A stretch of 44,326 nt of DNA from an uncultured Prevotella sp. Lineage in GTDB: Bacteria > Bacteroidota > Bacteroidia > Bacteroidales > Bacteroidaceae. The notes beneath the pieces were generated by a model, which saw nothing but the letters and a program-made list of their open reading frames with translations, did not search any database and was not told where the DNA came from. How positions within the stretch are numbered: the first letter of the stretch is position 1; each line of letters begins with the position of its first letter. Location of the stretch: positions 1-44,326 of the forward strand of contig CAJOEC010000024.1 of assembly GCA_905233425.1 (NCBI GenBank). The letters are read 5' to 3'. This document shows positions 7,804-17,600 of this stretch, in pieces. The translations under genes and the position numbers were made by a program.

Positions 7804-7812
7804 GCAAAGGTA
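7804..7812 (-). promoter_or_regulatory. -7 promoter box of the outer-membrane barrel gene
   Basis: On the minus strand it reads TACCTTTGC, about 58 nt before the ATG. No exact TTTG occurs 20 nt further upstream, so the -33 box is weak. The 293-bp divergent region 7747-8039 holds this and the glycogen promoter and no gene. Confidence 0.6.
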
Positions 7813-7955
7813 TGGCATTTTGCTGAAACGGGGCGAATAATTGTCCGTTCTTTTCGCTGTTTGCCCACACAACAATGACTTATGTCAATTCCGAGCATTT
7901 GTTTCTCTTCAATTATGGTGTTTTTCTTGAAAGATTGTTAAATAATTTGATATAT

Positions 7956-7987
7956 TTTGCCCCATCGGTGGAAATTGTGTAACTTTG
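7956..7987 (+). promoter_or_regulatory. Promoter of the glycogen operon
   Basis: TTTG at 7956-7959 and TAACTTTG at 7980-7987 are separated by 20 nt, a full match to the Bacteroidota housekeeping promoter. The start codon at 8040 leaves a leader of about 45 nt. Confidence 0.8.
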
Positions 7988-8039
7988 GACGATTAAATCT
8001 AAAACCTTAAATTTGTAAAAACCAATAACCAAAGGAACT

Positions 8040-9989
8040 ATGAGTTATTTGCGATTCGAAAAAGCCGTGATGACGAACCTTGAGGAGAGTCTGCGCCGCG
8101 AATTGCTCCGTACCAACCGCTCGGGTGCCTACAGTGCTTCAACGCTCGTGGACTGCAACACACGCAAGTACCACGGGCTGTTAGTGGTGCCAGTACCTGA
8201 GATTGACGACGAGAACCATGTGCTGCTCTCGTCGCTCGACTGCACAGTGGTTCAGCACGGAGCCGAGTTCAACCTGGGCCTCCACAAGTATCAGGGCAAC
8301 AATTTCAGCCCGAAAGGGCACAAGTACATCCGTGAGTTCGACGCTTCGTTGGTGCCTACGACCACCTACCGTGTGGGCGGCGTCATACTGAAGCGCGAGA
8401 CAATCTTCCAGGCCTACGAGGACCGCATCCTCATCCGCTACACGCTGGTCGACGCCCACTCAGCCACCACGCTGCGCTTCCGCCCATTCCTGGCCTTCCG
8501 CTCCGTCAGACAGTTCACACACGAGAACTCGGTGGCATCGCGCGAGTACAGCGAGGTGGAGAACGGCATCAAGACGTGCATGTACGCCGGCTACCCCGAC
8601 CTGTATATGCAGTTTAACAAGAAGTGCGAGTTCATCTTCCAGCCCGACTGGTACCGTGGTATCGAGTACCCGAAGGAGCAGGAGCGCGGCTACGCCTCAA
8701 ACGAGGATCTCTATGTGCCGGGCTATTTCGAGATTCCCATCAAGAAGGACGAGAGCATCGTATTCTCGGCATCGACGAAGCCCATCAAGACGCGCACGCT
8801 GAAGAACCTCTTCCAGGAGGAGATTGACCTGCGCCTGCCACGCGACAATTTCTACCACTGTCTGGTGACCGCCGCCCACCAGTTCCACAACCGCGAGGCC
8901 GACGACACGCGCTATCTGCTGGCCGGCTATCCGTGGTTCAAGTGCCGCGCCCGCGACACCTTTATTTCCTTGCCCGGCCTGACGCTGGCCATCGACGAGG
9001 CCGACTACTTCGAGCTGGTGATGAACACCGCTGAGCGCGGACTGCGTGAGTTCATGGAGGACAAGCCCCTGAGCGTGAAAATCTACGAGATGGAGCAGCC
9101 CGACGTGCCCCTATGGGCCGTGTGGGCCATTCAGCAGTATGCCAAGTACGTGGGGCGCGACAAGTGCTTCGAGAGATACGGCAAGCTGTTGCAGGACATT
9201 GTCAGCTACATCGAGGAGGGCGGGCATCCCAACCTGCGCCTCGACGACAACGGTCTGCTCTACTCCAACGGCCGCGACCACGCCGTGACGTGGATGAACT
9301 CGTCGGCCAACGGACGACCCGTGGTGCCCCGTAGCGGATACATCGTGGAGTTCAACGCGCTGTGGTACAACGCCCTGAAGTTCTGTGCATCGATGGCCGC
9401 CGACAAGGGCGACACCACCGCTGCCGTGCATCTTGAGGAGCTGGCTGCAAAGACCAAGCAGAGCTTCGTAGAGACATTCGTCAATGAGTACGGCTACTTG
9501 CTCGACTATGTCGACGGCAACATGATGGACTGGTCGGTGCGCCCGAACCAGATCTTCGCCGTGGCACTCGACTACTCGCCTTTGAGCCAGCAGCAGATGA
9601 AGAGCGTAGTAGATATATGTACGCGCGAACTATTAACTCCTAAGGGCCTGCGCTCGCTGTCGCCGAAGAGCGGCGGCTACAACCCCATGTACGTCGGCCC
9701 GCAGACGCAGCGCGACTATGCCTACCACCAGGGCACGGCATGGCCGTGGCTCGGAGGCTTCTACATGGAGGCCTGTCTGAAGCTCTACAAGCGCACGCGC
9801 CTCTCCTTCGTGGAGCGCCAGATGGTGGGCTACGAGGACGAGATTGACTACCACGCCATCGGCACCATCTCGGAGCTGTTCGACGGCAACCCGCCCTTCC
9901 ACGGACGCGGAGCCATGTCGTTCGCAATGAATGTGGCCGAGATTCTGCGCACCATGAAACTGCTTGAGAAATATTCGTATCAGAAATAA
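8040..9989 (+). CDS. Glycogen debranching enzyme (amylo-alpha-1,6-glucosidase type, GH133)
   Basis: This hydrolyses alpha-1,6 branch points of glycogen or limit dextrins in the cytoplasm. The N-terminal domain contains NRSGAYSAST and NTRKYHGLL, typical of the bacterial GDE N-terminal domain. The (alpha/alpha)6 catalytic domain from about residue 280 includes AGYPWFKCRARDTFISLPG, GRPVVPRSGYIVEFNALWYN and LRSLSPKSGGYNPMY with AYHQGTAWPW. The 649-aa length is normal. It is the first gene of an operon with a GT4 glycosyltransferase and a GH57 enzyme, the arrangement common in Bacteroidota for storage polysaccharide turnover. Its promoter is at 7956-7987. No signal peptide is present. Confidence 0.9.
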   Translation: MSYLRFEKAVMTNLEESLRRELLRTNRSGAYSASTLVDCNTRKYHGLLVVPVPEIDDENHVLLSSLDCTVVQHGAEFNLGLHKYQGNNFSPKGHKYIREFDASLVPTTTYRVGGVILKRETIFQAYEDRILIRYTLVDAHSATTLRFRPFLAFRSVRQFTHENSVASREYSEVENGIKTCMYAGYPDLYMQFNKKCEFIFQPDWYRGIEYPKEQERGYASNEDLYVPGYFEIPIKKDESIVFSASTKPIKTRTLKNLFQEEIDLRLPRDNFYHCLVTAAHQFHNREADDTRYLLAGYPWFKCRARDTFISLPGLTLAIDEADYFELVMNTAERGLREFMEDKPLSVKIYEMEQPDVPLWAVWAIQQYAKYVGRDKCFERYGKLLQDIVSYIEEGGHPNLRLDDNGLLYSNGRDHAVTWMNSSANGRPVVPRSGYIVEFNALWYNALKFCASMAADKGDTTAAVHLEELAAKTKQSFVETFVNEYGYLLDYVDGNMMDWSVRPNQIFAVALDYSPLSQQQMKSVVDICTRELLTPKGLRSLSPKSGGYNPMYVGPQTQRDYAYHQGTAWPWLGGFYMEACLKLYKRTRLSFVERQMVGYEDEIDYHAIGTISELFDGNPPFHGRGAMSFAMNVAEILRTMKLLEKYSYQK

Positions 9990-9993
9990 ACTA

Positions 9994-10127
9994 TGGGAGT
10001 CAAAGGAGTTAAAGGAGTTAAAGGAGTTAAAGACGTTTGTCTTGCTGCTGTTACAGAGGTGCCTGCTCTCTGTGACAGAAGTATTGTCTTTAACTCCTTT
10101 AACTCCCTTAACTTCTTTAATTCCCCC
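9994..10127. repeat. Inverted array of short tandem repeats between operon genes
   Basis: Three to four copies of gagttaaag on the left face ctttaactc-type copies on the right, giving a long hairpin around a 50-nt spacer. It fills almost the whole gap between the debranching enzyme and the glycosyltransferase. Similar facing arrays occur within the coding sequence at 14669-18040. Confidence 0.75.
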
Positions 10128-10141
10128 CAAAGAATAGAGAT

Positions 10142-11413
10142 ATGAAAGTATTAATGTTTGGATGGGAGTATCCTCCTCATGTATTTGGCGGACTCGCCAC
10201 TGCAAATTACGGAATATCAGAGGGACTGAAGGCTCAGGGCGACATCGAGACGGTGCTCTGTCTGCCCCATCCCTTCGGTGATGAGAGCCAGCATGCCTGC
10301 CGCATCGTGGCCATGAACGCCGTGCCAATCGCGTGGCGCGACGTAAGCTACGACTACGTGCAACAGCGCGTGGGCAATATCATGTCGCCCGACTACTACT
10401 TCAAGTGCCGGGAGCACATCTATGCCGACTTCAACTACATGCATGTCAACGACCTCGGAGCCATGGAGTTCGCCGGAGGCTACCCCGGCAACCTGCACGA
10501 GGAGATCAACAACTACTCGATTATAGCCGGCGTCGTGGCCCGCACAGAGGAGTTCGACATCATACACGCCCACGACTGGCTGACCTTCCCTGCCGGCATA
10601 CACGCCAAGCAGGTCTCAGGAAAACCGCTGTGCATACACGTCCACGCCACCGATTTCGACCGCTCTCGCGGAAAGGTGAACCCCACGGTCTACTCCATCG
10701 AGAAGAACGGTATGGACAACGCCGACTGCATCATGTGCGTCTCTGAGTTGACACGCCAGACGGTCATCAACCAGTATCACCAGGATCCGCGAAAGTGCTA
10801 CACCGTGCACAACGCCGTGTACCCACTGCCGCAAGAGTATCAGGACATCCCGCGTCCCGATCACACGGGCAAGGACAAAGTGGTGACGTTCCTCGGACGC
10901 ATCACCATGCAGAAAGGTCCCGAATACTTCGTCGACGCCGCCACGATGGTGCTCCACCGCACTCGCAACGTGCGCTTCTGCATGGCCGGTAGCGGTGACA
11001 TGATGGACGCCATGATCTACATGGCAGCCGAGCGCGGCATTGCCGACCGCTTCCACTTCCCAGGCTTCATGCGCGGGAAACAGGTTTACGAGTGCCTGAA
11101 GGACTCGGATGTCTATGTCATGCCGTCGGTGTCAGAGCCTTTCGGCATCTCGCCCTTGGAGGCCATGCAGTGCGGCACGCCGTCGATCATCTCGAAACAG
11201 AGTGGCTGCGCCGAGATTCTCGACAACTGCATCAAGGTGGACTACTGGGACGTACACGCCCTGGCCGACGCTATCTACAGCATCTGCATGAACGATTCGC
11301 TCTTCCACTACCTACAGGACGAGGGCAAGCGCGAGGTCGACCAAATCACCTGGGAGAAGGTGGGCAGATGGATACGGACACTCTATAGAAGGACCTTAGG
11401 ATGGGAGGAATAA
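10142..11413 (+). CDS. GT4-family glycosyltransferase, glycogen synthase-like
   Basis: A GT-B fold retaining glycosyltransferase, probably elongating alpha-1,4-glucan. The N-terminus MFGWEYPPHVFGGL contains the donor-loop glycines seen in glycogen and starch synthases. HAHDW (142-146) is the usual acceptor-side motif, and the retaining-enzyme EX7E pair is Glu332/Glu340 in SEPFGISPLE. The 423-aa length is shorter than GlgA (about 480) but normal for this Bacteroidota group. It lies between the debranching enzyme and a GH57 enzyme in one operon, which supports a role in glycogen metabolism. The direct substrate (ADP- or UDP-glucose) is not visible. Confidence 0.85.
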   Translation: MKVLMFGWEYPPHVFGGLATANYGISEGLKAQGDIETVLCLPHPFGDESQHACRIVAMNAVPIAWRDVSYDYVQQRVGNIMSPDYYFKCREHIYADFNYMHVNDLGAMEFAGGYPGNLHEEINNYSIIAGVVARTEEFDIIHAHDWLTFPAGIHAKQVSGKPLCIHVHATDFDRSRGKVNPTVYSIEKNGMDNADCIMCVSELTRQTVINQYHQDPRKCYTVHNAVYPLPQEYQDIPRPDHTGKDKVVTFLGRITMQKGPEYFVDAATMVLHRTRNVRFCMAGSGDMMDAMIYMAAERGIADRFHFPGFMRGKQVYECLKDSDVYVMPSVSEPFGISPLEAMQCGTPSIISKQSGCAEILDNCIKVDYWDVHALADAIYSICMNDSLFHYLQDEGKREVDQITWEKVGRWIRTLYRRTLGWEE

Positions 11414-11559
11414 GACCCTCCCCCGACCCCTCCCTGTAGGGAGGGGAGTATATACTTCTTACGTTGAAAAAAATGAGAGAGATTAATCAAAAAAATATTG
11501 TCTAACCAATAAAGTAACCACTCCCCTCCCTCCAGGGAGGGGTCGGGGGGTGGGTCTTC
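11412..11559. repeat. Inverted-repeat element of the CCCCTCCC family between operon genes
   Basis: The outer arms (11413-11448 and about 11522-11558) are near-perfect complements containing gacccctccctgtaggg, each with its own small internal hairpin, around an AT-rich centre. The left arm begins at the stop codon of the glycosyltransferase and the right arm ends 8 bp before the GH57 start, so the entire gap is this element. Confidence 0.8.
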
Positions 11560-11566
11560 AATTATT

Positions 11567-12958
11567 ATGAAAACAATTTGCTTATATTTTGAGATACATC
11601 AGATAATTCATCTGAAGCGCTACCGTTTCTTCGATATCGGTACCGACCATTACTACTACGATGACTACGAGAACGAGCGTAGCATCAGCGACATCGCCGA
11701 GCGTTCCTATATGCCTGCACTGAACACCCTGCAGCAGATGATCAACGACAACGGCAAGTATTTCAAGGTGGCATTCTCGCTCTCAGGCACCGGAATAGAG
11801 CAGCTCGAGATGCACGCTCCACAGGTGCTCACCAAGCTGCAGGAGCTGAACGAGACGGGATGCGTGGAGTTCCTCGCCGAGCCTTACAGCCACGGGCTCT
11901 CCTCGCTTGCCAACCCCGAGAGCTTCGCCCGCGACATGAAGAAGCAGGTGCAGAAAATCAAGGAGTATTTCGGCCAGGAGCCGAAGGTGGCCCGCAACTC
12001 GTCGCTCATCTACAGCGATGACATCGGCGCACAGATTGCCGCCCTGGGCTTCAAGGGAATGCTCACCGAGGGTGCCAAGCACGTACTCGGATGGAAGTCG
12101 CCTCACTACATCTACCATTGCAACATGGCTCCGAACCTGAAGCTGCTGCTGCGTGACGTGGAGCTGAGCGACGACATCTCGCTGCGCTTTAACAACGCCG
12201 AGTGGGAGGGCTATCCACTCTTTGCCGACGTCTACATCGACCGAATAGCCCGTCTGCCCGAAGAGGAACAGTTCATCAACATCTTCATGGAGCTGTCGGC
12301 ACTCGGCATCGCACAGCCGCTGTCCAGCAACATCCTCGACTTCATCAAGGCCCTGCCCGTCTGCGCCAAGGAGAAGGGAATCACCTTCAGCACGCCTACC
12401 GAGATCTGCATGAAGACGAAGAGTGTGGGACAGCTCGACGTTCCCGACACTCTCAGCTGGGTCGACGAGGAGCGCGACTGCTCGTGCTGGCTTGGCAACG
12501 CCATGCAGCGCGAGGCATTCCAGAAGCTCTACAGCGTGGCCGACCGTCTGCTCATTGCCGACGACCCGCGCATCATGCAGGACTGGGACTATCTGCAGGC
12601 CTCGAACAACTTCCGCTTCATGACCACGAAGCCCTCAAACGTGGGACTCGACCGCGGCATTTACAGCGGACCATTCGACGCCTTCACCAACTACATGAAC
12701 ATCCTGGGCGACTTCATCAACCGTGTGAACCAGCTTTACCCGCTTGAGATTGAGAACGAGGAGCTGAACTCGCTGCTCACCACCATCCGCAACCAGGGCG
12801 ATGAGATCGAGCTGAAGGACAAGGAGATTATCCGTCTGAAGGCCCGTCTGGAGAAGCTCGACCCAACCTTCAAGACCGAGGAGGAGGCTTCCGCCGAAGA
12901 GGCAACTCCCGAACCCAAGAAGCGTGCGCCGCGCAAGAAGAAAGAGGCTGAGGCCTAA
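11567..12958 (+). CDS. Glycoside hydrolase family 57 protein (alpha-amylase/glucanotransferase-like)
   Basis: A GH57 (beta/alpha)7-barrel enzyme acting on alpha-glucans. The expected nucleophile is Glu105 in VEFLAEPYSHGL, and the acid/base is Asp197 in LLRDVELSDD. The opening CLYFEIHQ corresponds to the HxH-like first strand of the family. A coiled-coil tail follows from about residue 400 (LTTIRNQGDEIELKDKEI), ending in a basic/acidic low-complexity tip. Branching, amylase or 4-alpha-glucanotransferase activity cannot be separated by eye. It is the third gene of the glycogen operon and is followed by a strong terminator. Confidence 0.85.
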   Translation: MKTICLYFEIHQIIHLKRYRFFDIGTDHYYYDDYENERSISDIAERSYMPALNTLQQMINDNGKYFKVAFSLSGTGIEQLEMHAPQVLTKLQELNETGCVEFLAEPYSHGLSSLANPESFARDMKKQVQKIKEYFGQEPKVARNSSLIYSDDIGAQIAALGFKGMLTEGAKHVLGWKSPHYIYHCNMAPNLKLLLRDVELSDDISLRFNNAEWEGYPLFADVYIDRIARLPEEEQFINIFMELSALGIAQPLSSNILDFIKALPVCAKEKGITFSTPTEICMKTKSVGQLDVPDTLSWVDEERDCSCWLGNAMQREAFQKLYSVADRLLIADDPRIMQDWDYLQASNNFRFMTTKPSNVGLDRGIYSGPFDAFTNYMNILGDFINRVNQLYPLEIENEELNSLLTTIRNQGDEIELKDKEIIRLKARLEKLDPTFKTEEEASAEEATPEPKKRAPRKKKEAEA

Positions 12959-12976
12959 GAACGTTTAATCGCTAAG

Positions 12977-13021
12977 AAAAACCAGACAAGACCTTCTATT
13001 TGAGTTCTTGTCTGGTTTTAT
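12977..13021 (+). terminator. Rho-independent terminator of the glycogen operon
   Basis: A stem of aaccagacaaga with tcttgtctggtt, flanked by an A-run and TTTTATTA, lies 18 bp past the GH57 stop. It may also serve the convergent gene at 13067. Confidence 0.85.
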
Positions 13022-13066
13022 TATCGGACATACGTGTCGGCAATGCCGATTGTAGAACAGTATTTC

Positions 13067-14491
13067 CTAAAGTTCAAATAAATCACTCAGAGTAACTTCT
13101 GCCTGTATTTCGCCCCACTCCTCATTATGGGCCACTCCTTCGGTTGTGATCATTACGGTGTGAACCGCACTCTTTGTACCTGTTACATCTATTAACATGT
13201 CGCGCTTACGCCGCAGTTCCCTGCCATAATCTGTAGTGATGACGTAAGGATCCTTGCAGTATTTCATCTCGCATATATCGATGATGCCATCACTTCGCTC
13301 AATGAGAAGGTCGATCTGTACGCCACGCTGCTTCTTGTCGGCGTTGCAATTGCAACGCCATGCATATTCATTTGTGAGGATGCCGCTAATCCCTAACCGC
13401 TTCTTTATCTGGTCAATATGCCACAGGCACACACGCTCAAAAGCAAGACCACACCATGTGTAGTATTTGGGTGTACCGAGCATCGTCTTCCAGTAGTTGG
13501 CACCTTGTCTTTGCCCGTCAATAAACTCATAATAGAACAAGGTATAATGGTCAGTGAGCTGATAAATGTCTGACTTCGTCTTAAATCCCATCATGGAGTA
13601 GCTGCGGATAAACCCGCACCATTCCAAATCTTTCAGGATGTCAGAGAAAGAGCCATTGTCTTCAAAACGGCCAGCCGCCAACAGTTCCAGCCGTGTCATA
13701 CCCATCTTTTTCTTTGCTAACAGTTCTATCACACGGATGTAGGGTTCTGGTTTCTTGAACAGCGAGGCGTAGAGCATCTCAAACTCATCGTTCATTTCCC
13801 CGTCGGAAGAGAATATCAGACGGTCTATTTCCTGCGTGATGCTGGCTCCCTTCTGCAACAAGCTCCAATAATAGGGTACGCCACCAAACACCATGTAAGC
13901 CTCAAGAAGCTGCTTGCGGCTGAGGATAAGGCCTCGTGACCTGGCCAACTGCTCACACAATCCCAAAGAGAACGGCTTCAGGGAAATCCTGTGGCTAAGA
14001 CGGTTATGCAGACCTCCTTTGTTCTTGACAATCTTCTTCACCATCCATGATGTGCTGCTTCCGCAAACGATAAATACGATGTCCTTGCGGGCTGAAGCCC
14101 ATCCGTTCCAGAATGACTCCAGCTCAGAGAGAAACCCGGACCGTGGAGCGTCCATCCATGGCAGCTCGTCAAGGAACACAACTTTTTTCTTACCAATCGG
14201 CAAACCGATTATCAAGCGTTTCAGTTCGCCAAAAGCATCACCCCAATTTGTCAGTTCTGGTGTGTCATTCAGCCCGTGCTCTTTCAATGTCCTGCGAAAG
14301 CGCACCAGTTGTTTCCTTGCAGTCAGTTTCGCTGCCCCTGTGAACTGAAAGTCAAACGTGTAGTCATACGATTCCCTAATGAGGAACGTTTTGCCGACGC
14401 GGCGTCTTCCATATACAGCAATAAACTGCGAATATTCTTCCTGAAGAGCGTCTGTCAGTATTTGTCTTTCTTTGTCTCTGCCAATCAACAT
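13067..14491 (-). CDS. AAA ATPase with PD-(D/E)XK-like domain (DUF234 type), copy 2
   Basis: A full-length paralogue of the gene at 5535-6959, also 474 aa, aligning without large gaps. It has Walker A GRRRVGKT (28-35), Walker B VVFLDELPW, and VCGSSTSWM. Its C-terminal nuclease-like motif is complete: Asp394 (QIDLL), Glu408 and Lys410 (DICEMK), where copy 1 has Asn394. Residues 376-389 carry a Cys/Lys-rich loop (WRCNCNADKK) that differs from copy 1. It has a -7 box at 14517-14525 and the same upstream palindrome. The biological role is unsettled for the family. The pair may be a duplication in which one member has lost nuclease chemistry. Confidence 0.8.
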   Translation of the reverse strand: MLIGRDKERQILTDALQEEYSQFIAVYGRRRVGKTFLIRESYDYTFDFQFTGAAKLTARKQLVRFRRTLKEHGLNDTPELTNWGDAFGELKRLIIGLPIGKKKVVFLDELPWMDAPRSGFLSELESFWNGWASARKDIVFIVCGSSTSWMVKKIVKNKGGLHNRLSHRISLKPFSLGLCEQLARSRGLILSRKQLLEAYMVFGGVPYYWSLLQKGASITQEIDRLIFSSDGEMNDEFEMLYASLFKKPEPYIRVIELLAKKKMGMTRLELLAAGRFEDNGSFSDILKDLEWCGFIRSYSMMGFKTKSDIYQLTDHYTLFYYEFIDGQRQGANYWKTMLGTPKYYTWCGLAFERVCLWHIDQIKKRLGISGILTNEYAWRCNCNADKKQRGVQIDLLIERSDGIIDICEMKYCKDPYVITTDYGRELRRKRDMLIDVTGTKSAVHTVMITTEGVAHNEEWGEIQAEVTLSDLFEL

Positions 14492-14516
14492 ATAGCTCTA
14501 TCTTTATAATCTGGGT

Positions 14517-14525
14517 GCAAAGATA
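14517..14525 (-). promoter_or_regulatory. -7 promoter box of ATPase copy 2
   Basis: On the minus strand this reads TATCTTTGC, 25 nt upstream of the ATG, matching TAnnTTTG. Confidence 0.6.
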
Positions 14526-14543
14526 CTAATTTTCGGGCGTAAA

Positions 14544-14580
14544 CCAGCGGAAACTATGTTTTTTTTATAGTTTCCGCTGG
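14544..14580. promoter_or_regulatory. Operator-like perfect palindrome upstream of ATPase copy 2
   Basis: CCAGCGGAAACTAT and ATAGTTTCCGCTGG face each other around a T-rich centre. It starts 18 nt upstream of the -7 box, the same offset as in copy 1, and shares the CAGCGGAAA/TTTCCGCTG arms. The location covers the -33 position, as expected for a repressor site. Confidence 0.7.
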
Positions 14581-14668
14581 TTTATTAACGAAAAACGAAT
14601 ATAATGGGCTCCCCATGGTGTTGGAAATGGGGCATCGGGGATGGGATGGCTACCAATTTCATGCCTCA

Positions 14669-17600
14669 TCATTTGCGAAGCCAGAAGACACGGTTGGGTG
14701 TTGTGCTTTCAAGCGAGAAGGAGCCAATGACTTGGGTGTTCTTTTGTTGAATCCTTATTTCGCCATTTGAGGCATCGACGGTGTAGACGGAGTACTTGCC
14801 GTCAGCAACGGGCAGTGACGCCTTTTCGCTTTTCGTGTAGATGAGATAGCCCACCTCCGGGTTGCCCAAGGCCACGCAGCCCTCGCCGTCCATTGGGCGC
14901 ATAAGGTCGATGTCGTGGAGCAGACGGGCATTATCAGGACAGACACGTGAGTCCGCCCCTACCATACGCAGCGGCACGTTTGCCATCGAGCCGCCGGCCA
15001 TGAGGATGGCCCAGCCGTAGTTGGGGTATTGCTGGGCGAAGAACGTCACCTTCTTATCGGGATAGCGGTCGCGCATCTCGCGCACGGCACGGTAGGCCTC
15101 GTCGAAGCCCGTCTTGCCCACCTTCATCTTGCGCATCCATTGTCGCGGAGCCATGTTCTTGCCGCCCTCGGGCGCCCATAGCCCCTGCGTGTTGTAGTGC
15201 CAGTAGCGTATGTCGATGATGTCCACCACCTTGCTGAGCACGGGGTCGGCGAGCAGACTGTCCTGCACGTCGCGGGTGCACGAGAGGGCGATGAGCGGGT
15301 GGCGGCCCGTCTCCTGCTCCCAATCGGCAATGGTCTGGAGCCAGAATCGGGTGAAATGCAGAGGCCCGGTGTACTCAGCGCTTATGAGGTGGACGACGTT
15401 GGGCTGGTCCTTCAGCTCGTCGAGGCACATTCTAATGTACTGACGGTGGAGGGGGTGCAGTGTCTCGTTTGTCTCGTCGTAGAACTGCTCGGCCATGAAC
15501 ACACGCTTGTCGCCGGCGAAGGGAACGGGTTCAGGGAAAGGAAGTTGAGAGTTGAGGGGTGAGGGTTGAGAGACTTTACTAACGTCACTCAGCTCAGAAC
15601 TCTGAACTCTCAACTCAGAACTAAAGTCACTAAACTCTAAACTCCCAACACTCAACTGAACATTGTTTACCGGTCGCCAGGGGCAGTCCACCCAGTGTGC
15701 TCCGGCCTCGAGGATGTTGTGCTGGAAATAGTGGTGATTGAAGAGCATTATGCCCTCCTTGGCGGCCTTGTCGGCAAACTCGCGCAGACGCCCCCAGTAC
15801 CATTCATTAGGACGGGTGAGGTCATAGCGCGAGAGGCCGTCCCATGCCGTACCCTGTCCGCTACGGGCGAAAGGCTGCTCGTAGAAGGGTGCCCACACGT
15901 CGCCGTCGGCACGGCGCACACGCTCGTGGTCGGTGCGCCGCAGGTCGTACCACAGGCCGTAGTTGTGGTCAAGGGCGGCATATCCATTCCTCACGAGGAA
16001 GACGACAACACTGTCAATGCGGTCGGTCCAGCCTGTGCCCTCACGCCCCGGCACGAAGCGGGTGATGGCGGGCTTGGCATCGCGCTCGCAGAAATTGTCT
16101 TTCACGCGTCCGCTCCACCAGGGTATCGAATAGAGGTTACCAGCGAGGGGAAAAGCCTCACCCCCGACCCCTCCCGCAAGGGGGAGGGGAGTAGTCTCCT
16201 TTTGAGCTTGACCGATAGTGACTTTCGAGTCATATCGTTTCTTTTTCTGTTTCTGAGTGTTTATATTCCCCTCTCCCCTTAAAGAGGGACTGGGGGTGAG
16301 GCTGGTGAGGCTGTCTATCCACATCTCCATAGTCAGCCGCGGCTCTGTGAGCGACTCCTGCGCCAGCTCCATGGCCTGGTCGACGGTGGGCGAACTGGTG
16401 GCGTTGGTAGAGCGTGGGAGGAGATGGGGTGAGAGGCCCAACTTCCCGACCCTCTTCTCCAACTGGTCGTAGAACAGCGAGCGCGGCTGCACATGGTCGT
16501 TACTGCTTGTCCAGTTGCCGTTGCCGGTCAGTGTGCCCCAGCATCCGTGGGCGCTGCAACGGTTCAGACTGTCGGGTGAGTAGCACTCTATTGTCGATGC
16601 CGTGCACTGCCAGAACATCGAGTTCGCCGTGTTCCACCCTGTGCCGAATTGGAACTGCTCCAGGTTTGCGAAACGCAGGTCGTGGCCGTCGATGTTCACA
16701 ATGTCGAAGAGCAGCCCTGGTGCCCATGAGCCTATGCTCCCGCTGAACCCCAGCGACCCCTCGCCCTCGCACTCCACAAAAGCATTAGGCCCGGCGGCAC
16801 AGAATCCGGCCGCGAAATCGTGTATGCCATGCCGAGATATACACCGCTGGAAGAGCGTCTGCTGCCCCCGGGTGAGGAACACCTGGCGCCGCCAGCCGCC
16901 AATCTCGCTCACGGGTTCACTGGCTATGCAGTCTTCGACAGTTATACGGCTGGTACGCTTCTGAAGATTGACGGCCGAACCGGCGAACCGCTGAAAATTG
17001 ACACGCCTCACCCAGCAGTCGCGCACATTATCTATATATATGGCATCCCAGCAGTGGTCCTCGTCCTTCGGGTTCCAGTCGTTCACTGCACTCTCCAACG
17101 TCAGGTTCTCAACGCCACATTCCGACAGCTCGCCGTCATGGCAGCCACGGACGACGTATGCCCCTCCAAAGCGTTTCTCGATGGCGGTGGTAACAGGTGC
17201 GTCGAGCACAATTGTGTCGCCACGCACATCGACGATGGTACGGTCCCAGCGAAGTTCGGTGTCGGTGGGTTTCCAGCCTGTGTAGTCCAGTCCTCCGCCG
17301 AAGTCAGCCATGTCCAAGTGGTCTATCCACTCCTGCGTGCAAGGACGGACGATGTCTATCCTCTCGTGGGGAGTGAAAGAGGGGAGTATCGTGGGAGTGA
17401 AAGTGACGATAGTTGTGCTGCCAGCGGGAATCAGGTCGGCAGCGATGAAGATAGTGTCCTGAGTGAAAGAGGTATTGTCCCTTTCACTCCCTTTCACTCC
17501 TCTTTCACTCCCTTTCACTCCCCTCTCACTCCTATTCACTCCCTCTATATAAACCAATGCCCCCCTGTCGGTGCCATGCTTCACGAGACGTGTCTTGTCG

